A stretch of DNA of 6,611 bases, from NCBI GenBank assembly GCA_038521775.1, contig JBCBKN010000269.1, positions 1-6,611 on the forward strand, in the 5' to 3' direction. Below are positions 5,706 to 6,611 of this stretch, piece after piece. Source of the stretch: J013 sp038521775. GTDB lineage: Bacteria > Pseudomonadota > Alphaproteobacteria > Rhodobacterales > Rhodobacteraceae. The notes beneath the pieces were generated by a model. The model ran no database searches. It had not been told where the DNA came from and saw only the letters and a program-made list of their open reading frames with translations. Numbering within the stretch: the stretch's first letter is position 1; each line of letters begins with the position of its first letter. Position numbers and translations under genes: made by a program.

Positions 5706-6611
5706 GCCGTGCCCCGTGCGGTTTGGAGCGCGCCTTGGGGGAGCTGCAAGAGCTCGGCCGCAACGCCGATGGCGATGGCCGCCGGTGTCTTGCCCAGACG
5801 CTTGTCGCCAATGGGGCAGGTCAGCCGGGCGATGGTGGCCTCGCTGTGCCCCAACCCGCGAAGGCGCGCCCGGAAGCGTGCAGCTTTGCTGGCCGATCCG
5901 ATCAGCCCGGCAAAGCCGAAGGGCCGGCCGAGGATCCGGTGGCAGATCTCCAGATCCAGCGCATGGGAATAGGTGAGCACCAGATGCGCGGCATCCGGGC
6001 CGGCCAGGCGCACCGCATCGGCGGGATGCGCGGCCACCACCCGCTCGGCATGCTCGGGGATGTGTTCGGGAAACCGCGCGGCGGCGTCGTCGATCCAGAG
6101 GATGCGCCAGTCGAGCCCGGCCAGGGCATGGACGATGGCGCGCCCGACATGCCCCGCGCCATAGAGGTGAAGGTCGCGCGGCGCAGGCGTCCAGGGCTCA
6201 GCGAACCAGCCGGCCCCGCATGCCTGCGCGGCAATGCCCGCGCGCCCGGGGCCCGGTCTGCCGCCCGACGTGTGGCTTAACGCTGTCGCCGCATCTGGCC
6301 CCGCATCGGGCCCCGCATCTGGCCCCGCGTCGTGCCCCATGTCGGGAACCCCATCGGGCGCAGCGCCGCTTGCCAGGGGACGGAGAAATCGGGTGTCGCC
6401 GGCCTCGCGCATGCCCTTCAGGATGGCAAGCTCAGCTGCGCCGAACCGCTCGATCAAAAGCCGCACCGCCCCGCCGCAGCACTGGCCCAGGCCCGGACCC
6501 AGCGGCAGGCGCCGCTCGGCCCGTGCCCAGAGCGATCCGGCCAGCAGATCGCGCGCCCGCGCCGCCGCCTCCCATTCCAGCGCGCCGCCGCCGATCGTGC
6601 CCGACTGCCCG
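5702..6611 (-). CDS. xdhC: XdhC, xanthine dehydrogenase molybdenum-cofactor chaperone; 5' end outside window
   Basis: Cytoplasmic accessory protein that binds molybdenum cofactor, promotes its sulfuration and helps insert it into xanthine dehydrogenase; it is not part of the final enzyme. The frame runs to the right edge. In-window residues number 302, beginning GQSGTIGGGALEWEA; typical XdhC has about 40 more before this. N-terminal XdhC/CoxI domain marks are GTIGGGALE (4-12) and LGPGLGQCCGG (37-47) with the Cys44-Cys45 pair. The C-terminal Rossmann domain shows LYGAGHVGRAI (149-159), TYSHALDLEI (213-222), FAGLIGSASKAARFRARL (233-250) and LTCPIG (263-268). The GTG at 6466 is internal, within the sequence after CCGG, and is not the start. 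Residues about 79-125 between the domains are an unusual Gly/Pro/Asp/Ala-rich linker with GPDA repeats. The stop overlaps the ATPase start (ATGA). CoxI-like paralogues are the alternative, but the whole pattern fits XdhC. Confidence 0.9.
   Translation of the reverse strand, partial: GQSGTIGGGALEWEAAARARDLLAGSLWARAERRLPLGPGLGQCCGGAVRLLIERFGAAELAILKGMREAGDTRFLRPLASGAAPDGVPDMGHDAGPDAGPDAGPDAATALSHTSGGRPGPGRAGIAAQACGAGWFAEPWTPAPRDLHLYGAGHVGRAIVHALAGLDWRILWIDDAAARFPEHIPEHAERVVAAHPADAVRLAGPDAAHLVLTYSHALDLEICHRILGRPFGFAGLIGSASKAARFRARLRGLGHSEATIARLTCPIGDKRLGKTPAAIAIGVAAELLQLPQGALQTARGTA
6291..6350. repeat. 12-bp in-frame tandem repeat in xdhC
   Basis: Plus-strand units are GCATCTGGCCCC (6291-6302), GCATCGGGCCCC (6303-6314), GCATCTGGCCCC (6315-6326), GCGTCGTGCCCC (6327-6338) and a decayed ATGTCGGGAACC (6339-6350). 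Units 1 and 3 are identical and unit 2 differs by one base. Since 12 is a multiple of 3, the array keeps the frame and encodes GHDAGPDAGPDAGPDA in the XdhC interdomain linker. This has the form of a replication-slippage array. Confidence 0.85.

Noticed and set aside
4077..5972. A 631-codon open frame on the plus strand
   Set aside because: It lies antisense to the ATPase gene and spans its junctions with the first permease and xdhC genes. Its composition (Arg/Gly/Ala/His/Gln-rich, no domain motifs) is that of a GC-rich shadow frame, and the minus-strand proteins have clear family motifs.
6291..6350. Tandem array as a possible CRISPR or binding-site iteron
   Set aside because: Units are 12 bp with no spacers, in frame inside xdhC, and encode a continuous linker, so it is a coding minisatellite.

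Overview
This is a GC-rich, gene-dense chromosomal window with the look of an alphaproteobacterium of the order Rhodobacterales (Rhodobacter/Paracoccus/roseobacter type). Three things point there: the strong GC bias at third codon positions, an AcuI protein that reads like the roseobacter/Rhodobacter acrylyl-CoA reductases, and a CTTGGCACAAATACTCC-type motif in the convergent intergenic region that I recall from many Rhodobacterales genomes. The taxonomic call is inference from familiarity, not a search.

Layout. Positions 2-850 (+) hold the 3' part of acuI, an NADPH-dependent acrylyl-CoA reductase whose start lies left of the window. Positions 851-1098 are a non-coding convergent intergenic region with several short repeats, a small hairpin after acuI, and an inverted repeat that probably ends the operon arriving from the right. 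Positions 1099-6611 are one tight minus-strand operon. In transcription order it contains xdhC (5' end cut by the right edge), a two-domain ABC ATPase, two RbsC/LivH-type permeases and a BMP-family periplasmic binding protein. The first four genes overlap by 4, 14 and 1 nt; the binding-protein gene follows after a 41-nt gap and has a strong Shine-Dalgarno sequence.

How the genes work together. The ATPase, two permeases and BMP protein make a complete importer of the nucleoside/purine type (related to Bacillus NupNOPQ and Treponema PnrA). XdhC is the molybdenum-cofactor chaperone of xanthine dehydrogenase. Co-transcription of the two suggests a purine salvage/catabolism operon: the importer brings in a purine base or nucleoside, and xanthine dehydrogenase, whose subunit genes are expected just beyond the right edge, oxidises hypoxanthine/xanthine to urate. 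acuI is a separate, convergent unit with no evident functional link.

I see no mobile element, CRISPR array, RNA gene or clearly new system. The most unusual items are a 12-bp tandem repeat that puts a Gly-Pro-Asp-Ala repeat into the interdomain linker of XdhC, and the repeat-rich intergenic region.
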